Below, one piece after another: positions 27,961 to 36,993 of a DNA stretch of 64,000 nucleotides. How positions within the stretch are numbered: position 1 is the stretch's first letter; the number at the start of each line of letters is the position of its first letter. A program made the position numbers and the translations under genes. This DNA comes from an uncultured Lachnospiraceae bacterium (GTDB taxonomy: Bacteria; Bacillota; Clostridia; Lachnospirales; Lachnospiraceae): the NCBI GenBank assembly GCA_947367855.1, contig CANBFE010000001.1:1-64000 (forward strand), written 5' to 3'. The notes under the pieces were generated by a model. It was not told where the DNA came from, did no database searches, and saw only the letters and a program-made list of their open reading frames with translations.

Positions 27961-29064
27961 ATGAAAAAGAGGATGATACCATTGGTTCTTGTGTTGGGGC
28001 TGGTACTTGGCGGATGCGGAAAAACTGCGGATTCTGCCGGGGAAAACGAAACGGGTTCAGAAGAATCGGGGGGCGCAGGCGTGTCAGCGGCAGGAACCTT
28101 GCCGGAAGGAATCGGAAACGGGACGGCAGGCCGGGATAACGTGTCTGTGTCGGAAGGGGCCGGAGAAGTCGGAGAGGGAATACCGGAAGAACCCGGAAGC
28201 AGAGAAGGAACGTCAGAAGGAACCGGAGAAGAATCGACGGGAGAACCTGGAAGCGGAAAGGGAACCCCTGTAGTTCAGGGCGGTCCCTTTGGGGAGCTTT
28301 CTGTCATGCTCCCGGAAGGATGGAAATATGAGCTGTGTCCCATGGACAGCGACAAGCTGCTGAACGGGCGATACGGCATTCGTTTTTCCCCGGACGACGC
28401 GGAGGAGGGATATATAGAACTATGCTATATCGAGCAGTTCGGGGTATGCGGAACAGGTCTGGAGGAGGAAACCGTGACAATTGCGGGGGTTCCGGCTTTC
28501 AAAGGCGTCTATGACGGTCATGGTTACTGGGATTTTATCAGTTTCCAGGAGACCTTCCGGGGCATGGTGGCCCTGACATTCTGTGTGGAGGGATGGTGGA
28601 GTGAATATGGGGAAGAGGCTACGGAGATTCTGGAGACGGTTTCCTTTGAACCACAGGTAAAGGAAGGCGGCGCCTGTGTGTATCATGAAGAGTCCCAGGA
28701 GGACCAGATAGGCCTTTCTTTGACCCTGGAACAAATATCTGCCTCCGGTGCGACGCTGCATTACAATCAGTTCGATGCGGAGGCACCCACAGGTGAGCTG
28801 CAGGACGGCGATGCTTTTGTGATAGAGGTGAAAAAGGACGGCAGGTGGGAGATGGCGCCCCTGGTTGTGGAAGGCGATTACGGCTTCCATGAGGTGGCCT
28901 ACCCGATTCCCACCGGAACGGTTACGGAGAGGGAGTTGGACTGGACGTGGCTCTATGGGGAACTTGCGCCGGGAGAATACCGGATCCGCAAGAGCGTCTC
29001 TGATTTTCGAAAAACGGCGGATTATGATCAGTATGAACTCTGTGCATATTTCTTTTTGAATTGA
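27961..29064 (+). CDS. Lipoprotein with low-complexity linker and Ig-like domain
   Basis: The product is 367 aa. A signal peptide with lipobox LGGC (Cys18 region) shows membrane anchoring. Residues 20-100 are a Gly/Glu/Ser-rich linker with repeated EGTSEGTGEE-like units. The last 130 residues look like a bacterial Ig-like domain (SLTLEQISASGATLHY, FRKTADYDQYELCAYF) often found with M56 operons. It lies 134 bp after the protease gene and may be its target or a partner at the cell surface. Confidence 0.75.
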   Translation: MKKRMIPLVLVLGLVLGGCGKTADSAGENETGSEESGGAGVSAAGTLPEGIGNGTAGRDNVSVSEGAGEVGEGIPEEPGSREGTSEGTGEESTGEPGSGKGTPVVQGGPFGELSVMLPEGWKYELCPMDSDKLLNGRYGIRFSPDDAEEGYIELCYIEQFGVCGTGLEEETVTIAGVPAFKGVYDGHGYWDFISFQETFRGMVALTFCVEGWWSEYGEEATEILETVSFEPQVKEGGACVYHEESQEDQIGLSLTLEQISASGATLHYNQFDAEAPTGELQDGDAFVIEVKKDGRWEMAPLVVEGDYGFHEVAYPIPTGTVTERELDWTWLYGELAPGEYRIRKSVSDFRKTADYDQYELCAYFFLN

Positions 29065-29095
29065 GCATGAACCGGATGCACAAATGCGGATTTTT

Positions 29096-29134
29096 GCAAC
29101 AGTTCAGACAGAATGCTGAACTGTTGCGAGTTTT
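29096..29134 (+). terminator. Strong stem-loop terminator after the lipoprotein gene
   Basis: A perfect 12-bp stem (29096-29107 with 29116-29127) with an 8-nt loop is followed by GAGTTTT. The T-run is short, so efficiency is uncertain. Confidence 0.6.
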
Positions 29135-29184
29135 CAGATAACAATTCGGACAATTTTTCAATTAAATTTTCGAAAAATTACCTC

Positions 29185-29213
29185 TTGCCAAACCGGGAAA
29201 AATGTGATATTAT
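29185..29213 (+). promoter_or_regulatory. Promoter of the tRNA-Glu/Met/Asp operon
   Basis: TTGCCA (29185-29190) and TATTAT (29208-29213) have a 17-bp spacer, ending 21 bp before tRNA-Glu. Confidence 0.65.
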
Positions 29214-29234
29214 AGCATTCGTTAGGGATGTTAT

Positions 29235-29306
29235 GGCTCCATGGTCAAGCGGTTAAGACATCGCCCTTTCACGGCGGTAACACGGGTTCGATTCCCGTTG
29301 GAGTCA
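29235..29306 (+). tRNA. tRNA-Glu (TTC)
   Basis: Seventy-two bases fold into a full cloverleaf. The acceptor GGCTCCA pairs with TGGAGTC, the anticodon loop is CTTTCAC (anticodon TTC) and the T-loop is TTCGATT. No CCA is encoded. Confidence 0.95.
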
Positions 29307-29347
29307 TCTGACTTTTGCAGTCAGTATTAGAGCCCGAAAGGGTGTGC

Positions 29348-29421
29348 GGACCTTTAGCTCAGTTGGTTAGAGCAACCGGCTCATAACCGGTCGGTCCTGG
29401 GTTCGAGTCCCCGAAGGTCCA
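29348..29421 (+). tRNA. tRNA-Met (CAT)
   Basis: Seventy-four bases form a cloverleaf. The acceptor GGACCTT pairs with AAGGTCC, the anticodon stem is ACCGG/CCGGT and the loop CTCATAA has anticodon CAT. A paired first base and body sequence suggest the elongator type; tRNA-Ile(CAT) cannot be fully excluded. Confidence 0.92.
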
Positions 29422-29542
29422 TTTGGGAGCAATCCCACCGCAGAAGATATTTTATTACTGCTTAAAGAGTTCCGCAAGGTGTTCTTGTTTACATCATGTT
29501 ACTGTGAGCGGCAAAGGCGTAAACAGTAACGATAATTTATAC

Positions 29543-29616
29543 GGCCCAGTGGCTCAGTTGGTTAGAGCGCCGCCCTGTCACGGCGGAGGTCGTCGGTTCG
29601 AGTCCGATCTGGGTCG
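29543..29616 (+). tRNA. tRNA-Asp (GTC)
   Basis: Seventy-four bases with acceptor GGCCCAG/CTGGGTC, anticodon loop CTGTCAC (GTC) and a standard T-arm. Confidence 0.95.
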
Positions 29617-29664
29617 TTTCATTTTGCGGAAAAGTTGTATTATGTTTTGCAATAACGTAAAGGT

Positions 29665-29705
29665 GTAAAGTCTGTTGTAATGTAGAAACTTTACGCTTTT
29701 TTTGT
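29665..29705 (+). terminator. Rho-independent terminator after the tRNA operon
   Basis: GTAAAGT (29665-29671) pairs with ACTTTAC (29688-29694), followed by GC and seven Ts. Confidence 0.65.
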
Positions 29706-29796
29706 GTATTTTATCTTTTTAACGGATATGCTGCTGTAGAAACCGGCAGTTAGCTGTTTTTGTATGAATATTTCAATTTAGGAAAGGAGAGATTGT

Positions 29797-30651
29797 ATGA
29801 TTAGAATCATAACGGATTCTGCTTCCGATATCGTGGACAACAGCAGGGAGGACCTGATCGTCCTGCCAATTACGATTACATTTGGTGAAGAGCAGTTTCA
29901 GGACGGAATAACGCTGACACATCAAATGTTTTACGAAAAACTGGTTGAGAGTGACCAGCTTCCCGTTACCAGTCAGGTACCGCCCTTTGCGTTTGAGGAA
30001 GTTTATGAGGAAATCAGAAAGAAAGGGGATCAGGCCATTGTTATTACCCTGTCTTCAAAATTGTCCGGAACCTGGCAGAGCGCCAATGTGGCTGCAGAAG
30101 AATACAGTGATGTGGTGCGGGTGGTGGACAGCGAGAATGCCAGTATCGGACAGCATGCGTTGGTGGAGTATGCGCTCCGGCTGGCGGAGGAAGAGCTTGC
30201 ATTTGAGGAGATTGTGGAAAGGTTGGAGAGGGATAAATCCCGTATCAGGTTGGTGGCCCTTCTGGATACGCTGGAGTATCTCAAAAAAGGAGGACGTATC
30301 TCCAGGGCTGCGGCAATGGCGGGGAATCTGCTGTCTATTAAGCCGGTTATCGCCGTACAGGGCGGGGAAGTAGCCATTCTCGGAAAGGCAAGAGGGTCCA
30401 GACAGGGGAACAATCTGTTGGCCCAGCAGATACAGCAGGCAGGGGGCATTGATTTTGAAAAACCTTTTTACCTGGGATATACGGGACTGAGCGATGCCCT
30501 GCTGAAGAAATATATTGCGGATCATGAGTCGTACTGGAAATCTTCCGTGGACAGCCTGGAGACTTCCAGTGTAGGCGGAACCATCGGAACCCATGTTGGT
30601 CCGGGGGCCATCGGGGTGGCCTTTTTTTCAGCAGGGAAGCAGGATGTGTAG
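29797..30651 (+). CDS. DegV-family fatty-acid-binding protein
   Basis: The product is 284 aa with AGGAAAGGAG before the ATG. DegV hallmarks include IITDSASDI at the N-terminus, TSQVPPFAFEEVYEE, VITLSSKLSGTWQSA and VGTHVGPGAIGVAFF-like C-terminal motifs (here IGTHVGPGAIGVAFF). DegV/FakB proteins bind fatty acids and present them to a fatty-acid kinase. No kinase gene is adjacent. Confidence 0.92.
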   Translation: MIRIITDSASDIVDNSREDLIVLPITITFGEEQFQDGITLTHQMFYEKLVESDQLPVTSQVPPFAFEEVYEEIRKKGDQAIVITLSSKLSGTWQSANVAAEEYSDVVRVVDSENASIGQHALVEYALRLAEEELAFEEIVERLERDKSRIRLVALLDTLEYLKKGGRISRAAAMAGNLLSIKPVIAVQGGEVAILGKARGSRQGNNLLAQQIQQAGGIDFEKPFYLGYTGLSDALLKKYIADHESYWKSSVDSLETSSVGGTIGTHVGPGAIGVAFFSAGKQDV

Positions 30652-30707
30652 ACTGTTTTTTCCGGGGACAATATACAATGAAGTTTACAATAAGATGGAG
30701 GGATGAC

Positions 30708-31583
30708 ATGAAGGAAATCAATCAGCAGTATTTAACAGGAGAGAGGGCGATGTTTCAGGCAAGGGACTGCCGCATCAGCTACTGTACTTTTGCGGATGGG
30801 GAATCGCCTTTAAAGGAGAGCAGCGATCTTGAAATTGACCACACTTTGTTCAAATGGAAATATCCTCTGTGGTACAGTAAAAATGTGGTTATAAAGGATT
30901 CTGCCCTGTTTGATATGGCAAGAGCAGGTATCTGGTATACAGATAATATCTCCATTACCGATACCATGATCGAGGCCCCAAAGGCCTTTCGGCGCAGCAG
31001 GGGGATTAAGCTTCACAATGTAGACATGCCCAATGCGTCAGAGACACTCTGGAACTGTCAGGATGTGGAGATGGACAGGGTTATGGCAAAGGGGGACTAT
31101 TTTGCCATGAACAGCAGGGATATGGTAATCCGGAATTTTGAACTGGTTGGAAATTACAGCTTTGACGGGGGCATAAATCTGGAAATCCGCAATTCCAGGC
31201 TGCTCTCAAAGGATGCCTTCTGGAATGCGGAGAATGTGACAGTGTACGATTCGTTTATTTCAGGGGAATATCTGGGATGGAATTCCAGGAATATCACTTT
31301 GGTAAACTGCACAATTGAGAGTCTGCAGGGAATGTGCTATATCGACAATCTGGTCATGAAAAACTGCAGACTGCTGAATACCAACCTTGCCTTTGAATAT
31401 TCCCAGGCGGATGTTGAGATCGTGGGAACCGTGGACAGCGTCTTCAATCCGAAGGGCGGGATTATACGGGCGGACAGAATCGGAGAGCTGATCATGGACG
31501 GCAGGAAGGTAAAGATCGACCAGACAAAGATTGAGGCTGGCGAGATCCTGAAAACTTCTGACAGGGCTGAGTGGGAAGTTTAG
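30708..31583 (+). CDS. DUF3737-family beta-helix protein
   Basis: The product is 291 aa; the ATG at 30708 is chosen because GGAGGG lies 5 bases upstream, unlike the one at 30678. The sequence is a run of short hydrophobic repeats (DCRISYCTF, KNVVIKDSALF, DNISITDTMIE, RNITLVNCTIE) typical of a right-handed parallel beta-helix. DUF3737 has no established biochemical function. It ends 14 bp before the aminotransferase gene and is probably co-transcribed. Confidence 0.85.
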   Translation: MKEINQQYLTGERAMFQARDCRISYCTFADGESPLKESSDLEIDHTLFKWKYPLWYSKNVVIKDSALFDMARAGIWYTDNISITDTMIEAPKAFRRSRGIKLHNVDMPNASETLWNCQDVEMDRVMAKGDYFAMNSRDMVIRNFELVGNYSFDGGINLEIRNSRLLSKDAFWNAENVTVYDSFISGEYLGWNSRNITLVNCTIESLQGMCYIDNLVMKNCRLLNTNLAFEYSQADVEIVGTVDSVFNPKGGIIRADRIGELIMDGRKVKIDQTKIEAGEILKTSDRAEWEV

Positions 31584-31597
31584 CAGGGGAGACGATT

Positions 31598-32764
31598 ATG
31601 AAATATAATTTTGACAGGCTTACGGACAGGCGGGGAACGGGATCACTGAAATGGGATGTGCCGGAACGGGAGCTTCCCATGTGGGTGGCGGATATGGATT
31701 TCGAGACGGCGCCGGAGATCAGGGAAGCCCTGGAAAAGAGGGTCGAACATGGGATTTTTGGCTACTGTGTGGTAACGGGGGAGTGGTATGACGCCTATGC
31801 GGACTGGTGGAGCAGCCGTCACCATTTTGCCATGGAGAAGGACTGGCTGATCTTCTGCACAGGTGTGGTGCCGGCCATTTCCAGCACGGTGAGGAAACTG
31901 ACCACGGTTGGGGAAAATGTGCTGGTACAGACCCCGGTGTACAATATTTTCTTTAATTCCATACGGAATAATGGACGAAATATTCTGGAGAGTCCGTTGG
32001 TGTATGAAAACGGCGTATATTCCATTGATTTTGAGGATCTGGAGGAAAAGCTGGCAAATCCCCAGACCACGCTGATGCTGCTGTGCAATCCCCACAATCC
32101 TGTGGGAAAGATCTGGGACAGGGAGACGCTGGCCAGAATCGGGGAGCTCTGCGCAAGGCATCATGTATTGGTGCTTTCAGACGAGATTCACTGTGATTTA
32201 ACGGATCCAGGATATGAGTATGTGCCGTTTGCCTCAGTGTCGGAGATTTGCAGGGACAACAGTATTACCTGTTTTGCGCCTACCAAGGCCTTTAATCTGG
32301 CAGGTCTGCAGACCGCGGCGGTGATGGCGCCAAACCCGGTTATCCGCCATAAGCTGAACAGGGGGCTGAACACGGACGAAGTGGCAGAACCCAATGCTTT
32401 TGCCGTGGAAGCGGCAGTGGCTGCATTTGGAAAGGGCGGAGAATGGCTGGAAGAACTGCGGGAATATCTTTTTGAAAATAAGCAGTGCGTGCGGCGTTTT
32501 CTGGAGGCAGAACTGCCGGAGATCAAAGTGGTGCCTTCCTGCGCTACCTATCTGCTGTGGTTGGACTGCAGCGCAGTTGCAGAGGATGCAGGAGAGCTTG
32601 CGGCTTTCATAAGGCAGGACAGCGGTTTGTACCTGACGGAGGGAGAAGAATACGGCGCCTGCGGGAAAGCCTTTATCCGCCTGAATGCCGCCTGCCCCAG
32701 GCAGCGTCTCCAGGAGGGACTGAAACGCCTGAAAGACAGTATGACAAATTACAGACACAGATAA
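31598..32764 (+). CDS. MalY/PatB-family PLP-dependent aminotransferase (cystathionine beta-lyase type)
   Basis: The product is 388 aa from the ATG at 31598 behind AGGGGAGA. Family marks are LPMWVADMDFETAPEI near the N-terminus, NPHNPVGKIW, SDEIHCDL and the PLP lysine in TKAFNLAGLQTA. Members catalyse C-S bond cleavage of cystathionine or transamination. It follows the DUF3737 gene closely. Confidence 0.9.
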   Translation: MKYNFDRLTDRRGTGSLKWDVPERELPMWVADMDFETAPEIREALEKRVEHGIFGYCVVTGEWYDAYADWWSSRHHFAMEKDWLIFCTGVVPAISSTVRKLTTVGENVLVQTPVYNIFFNSIRNNGRNILESPLVYENGVYSIDFEDLEEKLANPQTTLMLLCNPHNPVGKIWDRETLARIGELCARHHVLVLSDEIHCDLTDPGYEYVPFASVSEICRDNSITCFAPTKAFNLAGLQTAAVMAPNPVIRHKLNRGLNTDEVAEPNAFAVEAAVAAFGKGGEWLEELREYLFENKQCVRRFLEAELPEIKVVPSCATYLLWLDCSAVAEDAGELAAFIRQDSGLYLTEGEEYGACGKAFIRLNAACPRQRLQEGLKRLKDSMTNYRHR

Positions 32765-32824
32765 GTATGCAGTTGAAAGAACTTCCGGACAGGGAGGGAA
32801 CTGCGGAAAGAGGAGGAGAATGGA

Positions 32825-33331
32825 ATGAAGTGTGTATCATGTGGAGAAGAGCTGGCAGAAGGGACCCTGCTCTGTCCCAAATGCGGAAGAGCGGTGGAGG
32901 AGGCGGATGTTGCCCGCCAGAAGGCAGCGGCAGGACAGCTGACAAAGAAGGAATTTTATAAACTGTCCGGTGTGAAGAACTGCAGGACAAGTATCCTGAG
33001 CAGCGCAGTTGTCCTGTACATATGCGGGGGCGCGACGCTTCTGGCTTCCGTGCTTTTAAGCGATGTGCTTGCTGCCTCTATTATAGACGGAATTCTGCTG
33101 CTGTTGCTGGGGTTGTGGCTTCAGCTCGGAAAGAGCAGAGTCTGTGCCATCATCACTTTGGTATACGGTATTTTTAATCTGGTTATTGTGATGATGCAGT
33201 CAGGGCGTCTGCAGGGATGGTGGATTCTCGCGGCAGGTATCTGGGCGGTGATTCATACTTTTCGGTTTAACAGTATGTGGAATAAGTATCGGAAAGAGGG
33301 TATAATTCCAAAAGATGCTTTAGAGAGGTAA
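32825..33331 (+). CDS. Zinc-ribbon membrane protein
   Basis: The product is 168 aa. An N-terminal CVSCGEE...CPKCGRA zinc ribbon is followed by a charged linker and four predicted membrane helices (about 55-150). The architecture is common in Firmicutes and has no known function. GGAGGAGA precedes the ATG. Confidence 0.75.
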   Translation: MKCVSCGEELAEGTLLCPKCGRAVEEADVARQKAAAGQLTKKEFYKLSGVKNCRTSILSSAVVLYICGGATLLASVLLSDVLAASIIDGILLLLLGLWLQLGKSRVCAIITLVYGIFNLVIVMMQSGRLQGWWILAAGIWAVIHTFRFNSMWNKYRKEGIIPKDALER

Positions 33332-33339
33332 AATTTTGT

Positions 33340-33369
33340 GCTGCCGCAGTATAAGTGCGGCAGCTTTTT
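33340..33369. terminator. Rho-independent terminator between convergent genes
   Basis: A perfect 9-bp stem (33340-33348 with 33356-33364) with a 7-nt loop is followed by five Ts on the plus strand, and by AAAATTTTG on the opposite side. It can serve the zinc-ribbon gene and possibly the PFOR gene. Confidence 0.8.
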
Positions 33370-33401
33370 GGTATAACGGGCAGGAAGTAACAGAAACAGG
33401 G

Positions 33402-36400
33402 TCAGACTGTCCCGGGTTCGTACATTGCTTTCAGTTTTTTCAGGTATTCATAGCGCTCCGCAGCCTGGGCGGCTGCCCTGGGGAATAATTCCACGGCCTG
33501 CTCCGGGTGGCTGCGTTTCAGGGAGTCATAGCGTATTTCCCCTTCCAGGAAAGTTTCATATTCAAGTTTCGGCTCTCCGCTGTCCAGCACAAAGGGATTT
33601 CTGCCCTGTTCCCTTAAGGCCGGGTTGAAGCGGAAAAGGTGGAAATAGCCTGCATCTACTGCTTTTTTTGCCTCATGGGGAGTGCTTCCCAGTCCTGCCC
33701 GGATACCGTGGGCAATGCAGGTTGCATAGGCGATTACCAGAGAGGGGCCGGGATAGGCCGCGGCTTCCGTGAAAGCCTTTACGGTCTGGCTGAAGTCAGC
33801 TCCCAGGGCGATCTGGGCCACATATACATTGCCGTATGTCATGGCCATGGCGGCAAGATCTTTTTTGCGTGTCTGCTTTCCCCCTGTGACAAATTTGGCT
33901 GTGGAGCCTGTGGGGGTTGCCTTGGAGGCCTGTCCGCCGGTGTTGGAGTAGACTTCCGTGTCCAGTACCAGGATATTGATATTTTTTCCGCTGGCAAGAA
34001 TGTGGTCCAGGCCTCCGAATCCGATATCGTAGGCCCACCCGTCTCCACCGATGACCCACTGAATGGTCTGAGGGGTCCCGTTTTCCCACTGGTGTATGCG
34101 GACACTGCGCCCGGCATCTACTTCCTGGGCCATCAGCATGCCGTAGCCGAATTCGGCAGCGTCCTCAAAGAGGGAGTTGGACCATGCAGGGCCGCAGCCG
34201 TTTCCGTCCAGGGCATAGGCGCAGGAAGGCGCGGAATTACCCCATATGGAGCTGCAGCCTGTGGCGTTGGCGATATACATCCGGGAACCGAACAGCTGGG
34301 TCAGCAGTTTGACATAGGCCGTCTCGCCGCAGCCCGCGCAGGCCCCCGAAAATTCCATCAGGGGACGAAGAAACTGGCTGCCCTTGGGGGTGTCGGGACG
34401 GAATTTCTCCGCTGCTTCCTGGTTTGGCAGCAGGGGTTTGCAGAAATCGAATATTTTCTGGTTTCTGGCAAAGAGTCCGCTTTCCAGTGTCTGGTTTACG
34501 GGAACCATCTCCAGCGCAGGGGAAGCTTTTTCTTCCCCGTTTTTGCGTTTTCCGGGGCATACGGCCGCGCAGGTGCCGCAGCCGGTGCAGTCTGAGGAGG
34601 AGATGGTGATGGCAAAGGAATTGTTCTCCATGCCCATCATGGGAAGGCTTTCCATGCCCTCCGGCGCTGCGGCAAGGTCCTGTTTTCCGAGAACGGCAGG
34701 ACGGATAACCCCGTGGGGGCAGACGAAGGAACAGCGTGTGCACTGGATGCAGTTTTCCGGTTTCCAGACGGGCATCTCCGTGGCCACGGCCCGCCGTTCG
34801 TGGGCAGTGCTTCCAGGGGGTGTATATCCGTCTGCATAGGGCAGAAATGCGGATACGGGAAGTTCGTTTCCCAGTTGGTCTGTCACGGGCTGTTGTATTT
34901 TCGTGACAAAATCCATCATCTCCGGGCGGTCTGGAAGGGGTGCGTTGTCCAGGGCGCTCTGGGCGTCGGCGGCCCGGGCGCAGCTACGCCAGCGTTGGGG
35001 AACTGCAATTTCCCTTACTTCCGAAAATCCCCTTTCTATGGCGCGCCTGTTCATTTCCAGTATCTTATCGCCGCTTTTTCCGTAGCTTTTTTCTGCAGCC
35101 TCATTCATCCATTTTCTGGCGTCCCCTGGATCAAGAATCCCGGATACGGCAAAAAAGGCAGCCTGGAGAATGGTGCTTATCTTGTTGTTCAGACCGATTT
35201 CCTTGCCGATTTTCAGGGCATCAATTACAAAGAGCCGGATCCTGCGCTCTGCAAGACAGGCTTTTGCATCTGCGGGAAGGGCGTTTTCCACTTCTGCCTC
35301 CAGGGCGTCCTCGCTTTCCGTTTCTCTGCCCGGATGGAGGTTCAGGAGGAAGATGCCGCCTTCTCTCACCTCCTGCACCATCCGGTATTTGTGGAGGTAG
35401 ACAGGGTTATGGCAGGCAGCAAAGTCTGCCTGGCGGATAAGGCTTGTGCTCCGTATGGGTTTTTCCCCAAAGCGCAGGTGGGAAATGGTAAGCCCCCTGG
35501 ATTTTTTTGAATCATACTCAAAGTATCCCTGTGCGTCCAGGTCCGTGTGGTTTCCGATGATCTTGATGGCATTTTTAGTGGCGCTGACAGTGCCGTCGCC
35601 TCCCAGGCCCCAGAATTTGCAGGAAACAGTGCCCTCAGGGGCAGGGTCCGGAATGGGCGGAACCGGGAGGGAGAGGTTTGTGACGTCATCCAGGATACCG
35701 ATGGTGAAAACGGGTTTGGTGCGGTTTCTGTATACCGCCGCGATCTGGGCAGGTGTGGTATCCTTGGAGCCGAGTCCATAGCGACCGGAAAATACCCGAA
35801 TCGGGCCGGGGCTGTTATCCTGCCCGGCACCGTTTTCCGCGGGAAGACCTGTCACCGGGATTCCGCTCTGGACCAGGGCTGAAACCACATCCAGGTACAG
35901 GGGCTCTCCGGATGCCCCGGGCTCCTTTGTGCGGTCCAGAACGGTGATCTGGCGTACATTTTCCGGAAGCTTTTCCGCCAGGTGCATGCTGCTGAAGGGA
36001 CGGTACAGGTGAACCGTGATCAGGCCGAAGCTCTGGCCGGGAACGCTGTCAATATATTCCTTTACGGTCTCGCAGACACTGCCCATGGCGATAATGACAT
36101 GTTCCGCATCCGGACAGCCGTAATAATCGAAGAGGCCGTAGGATGTGCCCAGGCGGCGGTTGATTCTGGCAAGCTGCTCCTCCACGATCTGGGGGAGGGC
36201 CAGGTAAAAGGGATTGGACGCCTCTCTGGCCTGGAAGAAAATGTCCGGGTTCTGGGCGGAACCATAGACTTTTCCGTGTGCGGGATGGAGGCAGCGCTTC
36301 CGGAAGCGCAGGACGGATTCCGTGTCCAGCATTTCCTTCAGGGTTTCATAGTCCCAGACTTTGATTTTATGCAGTTCATGGGAGGTTCTGAAACCGTCGA

Positions 36401-36926
36401 AGAAATTCAGGAAGGGTATCTGTCCCCTGAGGGCAGACAGATGGGCCACAGGGGACAGGTCCATTACCTCCTGGACGCTGCTCTCCGAAAAGATGGCCAT
36501 GCCGGTCTGCCTGCAGGCATAGATGTCGGAATGGTCTCCAAAGATGGACAGGGCATGGGTGGCGATGGTTCTGGCAGCCACATGGATGACGCCGGGAAGC
36601 AGTTCGCCCGCAATGCGGTACAGATTGGGCAGCATGAGCAGCAGGCCCTGGGATGCGGTGAAGGTGGTGGCAAGGGCTCCTGCTAGCAGGGCTCCGTGTA
36701 CGGCTGAAGCGGCCCCTGCCTCGGACTGCATCTGGGAGATTAACAGGGGACGCCCGTAAATGTTTTTTCGGCCGTTTCCTGCCCATTGATCGCACAGCTC
36801 CGCCATGGGGGAAGAAGGTGTGATGGGAAAAATGGCAGCGGCCTCGCTGTATGCATAGGCTACATGGGCGGCAGCCTGATTGCCGTCCATGGTCTGGGTG
36901 ATTCTGTCAATAGTATTTTTCTGCAT
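33402..36926 (-). CDS. nifJ: Pyruvate:ferredoxin (flavodoxin) oxidoreductase
   Basis: The single-chain product is 1174 aa, the normal length. It contains the pyrimidine domain (residues 1-230), domain II, the gamma domain (GGDGTVSATKNAIKIIG), two ferredoxin cluster motifs (CIQCTRCSFVCPHG near 725 and CTGCGTCAAVCPGK near 780), and a TPP-binding domain with CAGCGETAY, ATGCSSIWG and GGDGWAYDIG. It oxidises pyruvate to acetyl-CoA, CO2 and reduced ferredoxin in the cytosol. The ribosome site sits in a hairpin (36930-36968). It lies directly downstream of the Fe-S assembly pair, which fits its demand for three [4Fe-4S] clusters. Confidence 0.96.
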   Translation of the reverse strand: MQKNTIDRITQTMDGNQAAAHVAYAYSEAAAIFPITPSSPMAELCDQWAGNGRKNIYGRPLLISQMQSEAGAASAVHGALLAGALATTFTASQGLLLMLPNLYRIAGELLPGVIHVAARTIATHALSIFGDHSDIYACRQTGMAIFSESSVQEVMDLSPVAHLSALRGQIPFLNFFDGFRTSHELHKIKVWDYETLKEMLDTESVLRFRKRCLHPAHGKVYGSAQNPDIFFQAREASNPFYLALPQIVEEQLARINRRLGTSYGLFDYYGCPDAEHVIIAMGSVCETVKEYIDSVPGQSFGLITVHLYRPFSSMHLAEKLPENVRQITVLDRTKEPGASGEPLYLDVVSALVQSGIPVTGLPAENGAGQDNSPGPIRVFSGRYGLGSKDTTPAQIAAVYRNRTKPVFTIGILDDVTNLSLPVPPIPDPAPEGTVSCKFWGLGGDGTVSATKNAIKIIGNHTDLDAQGYFEYDSKKSRGLTISHLRFGEKPIRSTSLIRQADFAACHNPVYLHKYRMVQEVREGGIFLLNLHPGRETESEDALEAEVENALPADAKACLAERRIRLFVIDALKIGKEIGLNNKISTILQAAFFAVSGILDPGDARKWMNEAAEKSYGKSGDKILEMNRRAIERGFSEVREIAVPQRWRSCARAADAQSALDNAPLPDRPEMMDFVTKIQQPVTDQLGNELPVSAFLPYADGYTPPGSTAHERRAVATEMPVWKPENCIQCTRCSFVCPHGVIRPAVLGKQDLAAAPEGMESLPMMGMENNSFAITISSSDCTGCGTCAAVCPGKRKNGEEKASPALEMVPVNQTLESGLFARNQKIFDFCKPLLPNQEAAEKFRPDTPKGSQFLRPLMEFSGACAGCGETAYVKLLTQLFGSRMYIANATGCSSIWGNSAPSCAYALDGNGCGPAWSNSLFEDAAEFGYGMLMAQEVDAGRSVRIHQWENGTPQTIQWVIGGDGWAYDIGFGGLDHILASGKNINILVLDTEVYSNTGGQASKATPTGSTAKFVTGGKQTRKKDLAAMAMTYGNVYVAQIALGADFSQTVKAFTEAAAYPGPSLVIAYATCIAHGIRAGLGSTPHEAKKAVDAGYFHLFRFNPALREQGRNPFVLDSGEPKLEYETFLEGEIRYDSLKRSHPEQAVELFPRAAAQAAERYEYLKKLKAMYEPGTV

Positions 36927-36929
36927 AAA

Positions 36930-36968
36930 AATGACCTCCGTTTGGCTTAGCTTTGCCAGGAGGTCATT
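36930..36968 (-). promoter_or_regulatory. Hairpin that masks the PFOR ribosome-binding site
   Basis: On the minus strand a 10-bp perfect stem (36968-36959 with 36939-36930) has the PFOR Shine-Dalgarno GGAGG in its 3' arm and is followed by TTTTT and the ATG. It could act as an intrinsic terminator or attenuator after the Suf pair, or as a translational switch for PFOR. The loop can itself form a small stem. Confidence 0.6.
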
Positions 36969-36993
36969 GATTTATGCCTGTATTTTCCGTTTG

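Noticed and set aside
33639..34595. 318-codon plus-strand open frame
   Set aside because: Antisense to the PFOR gene, whose cluster and TPP motifs fix the true strand.
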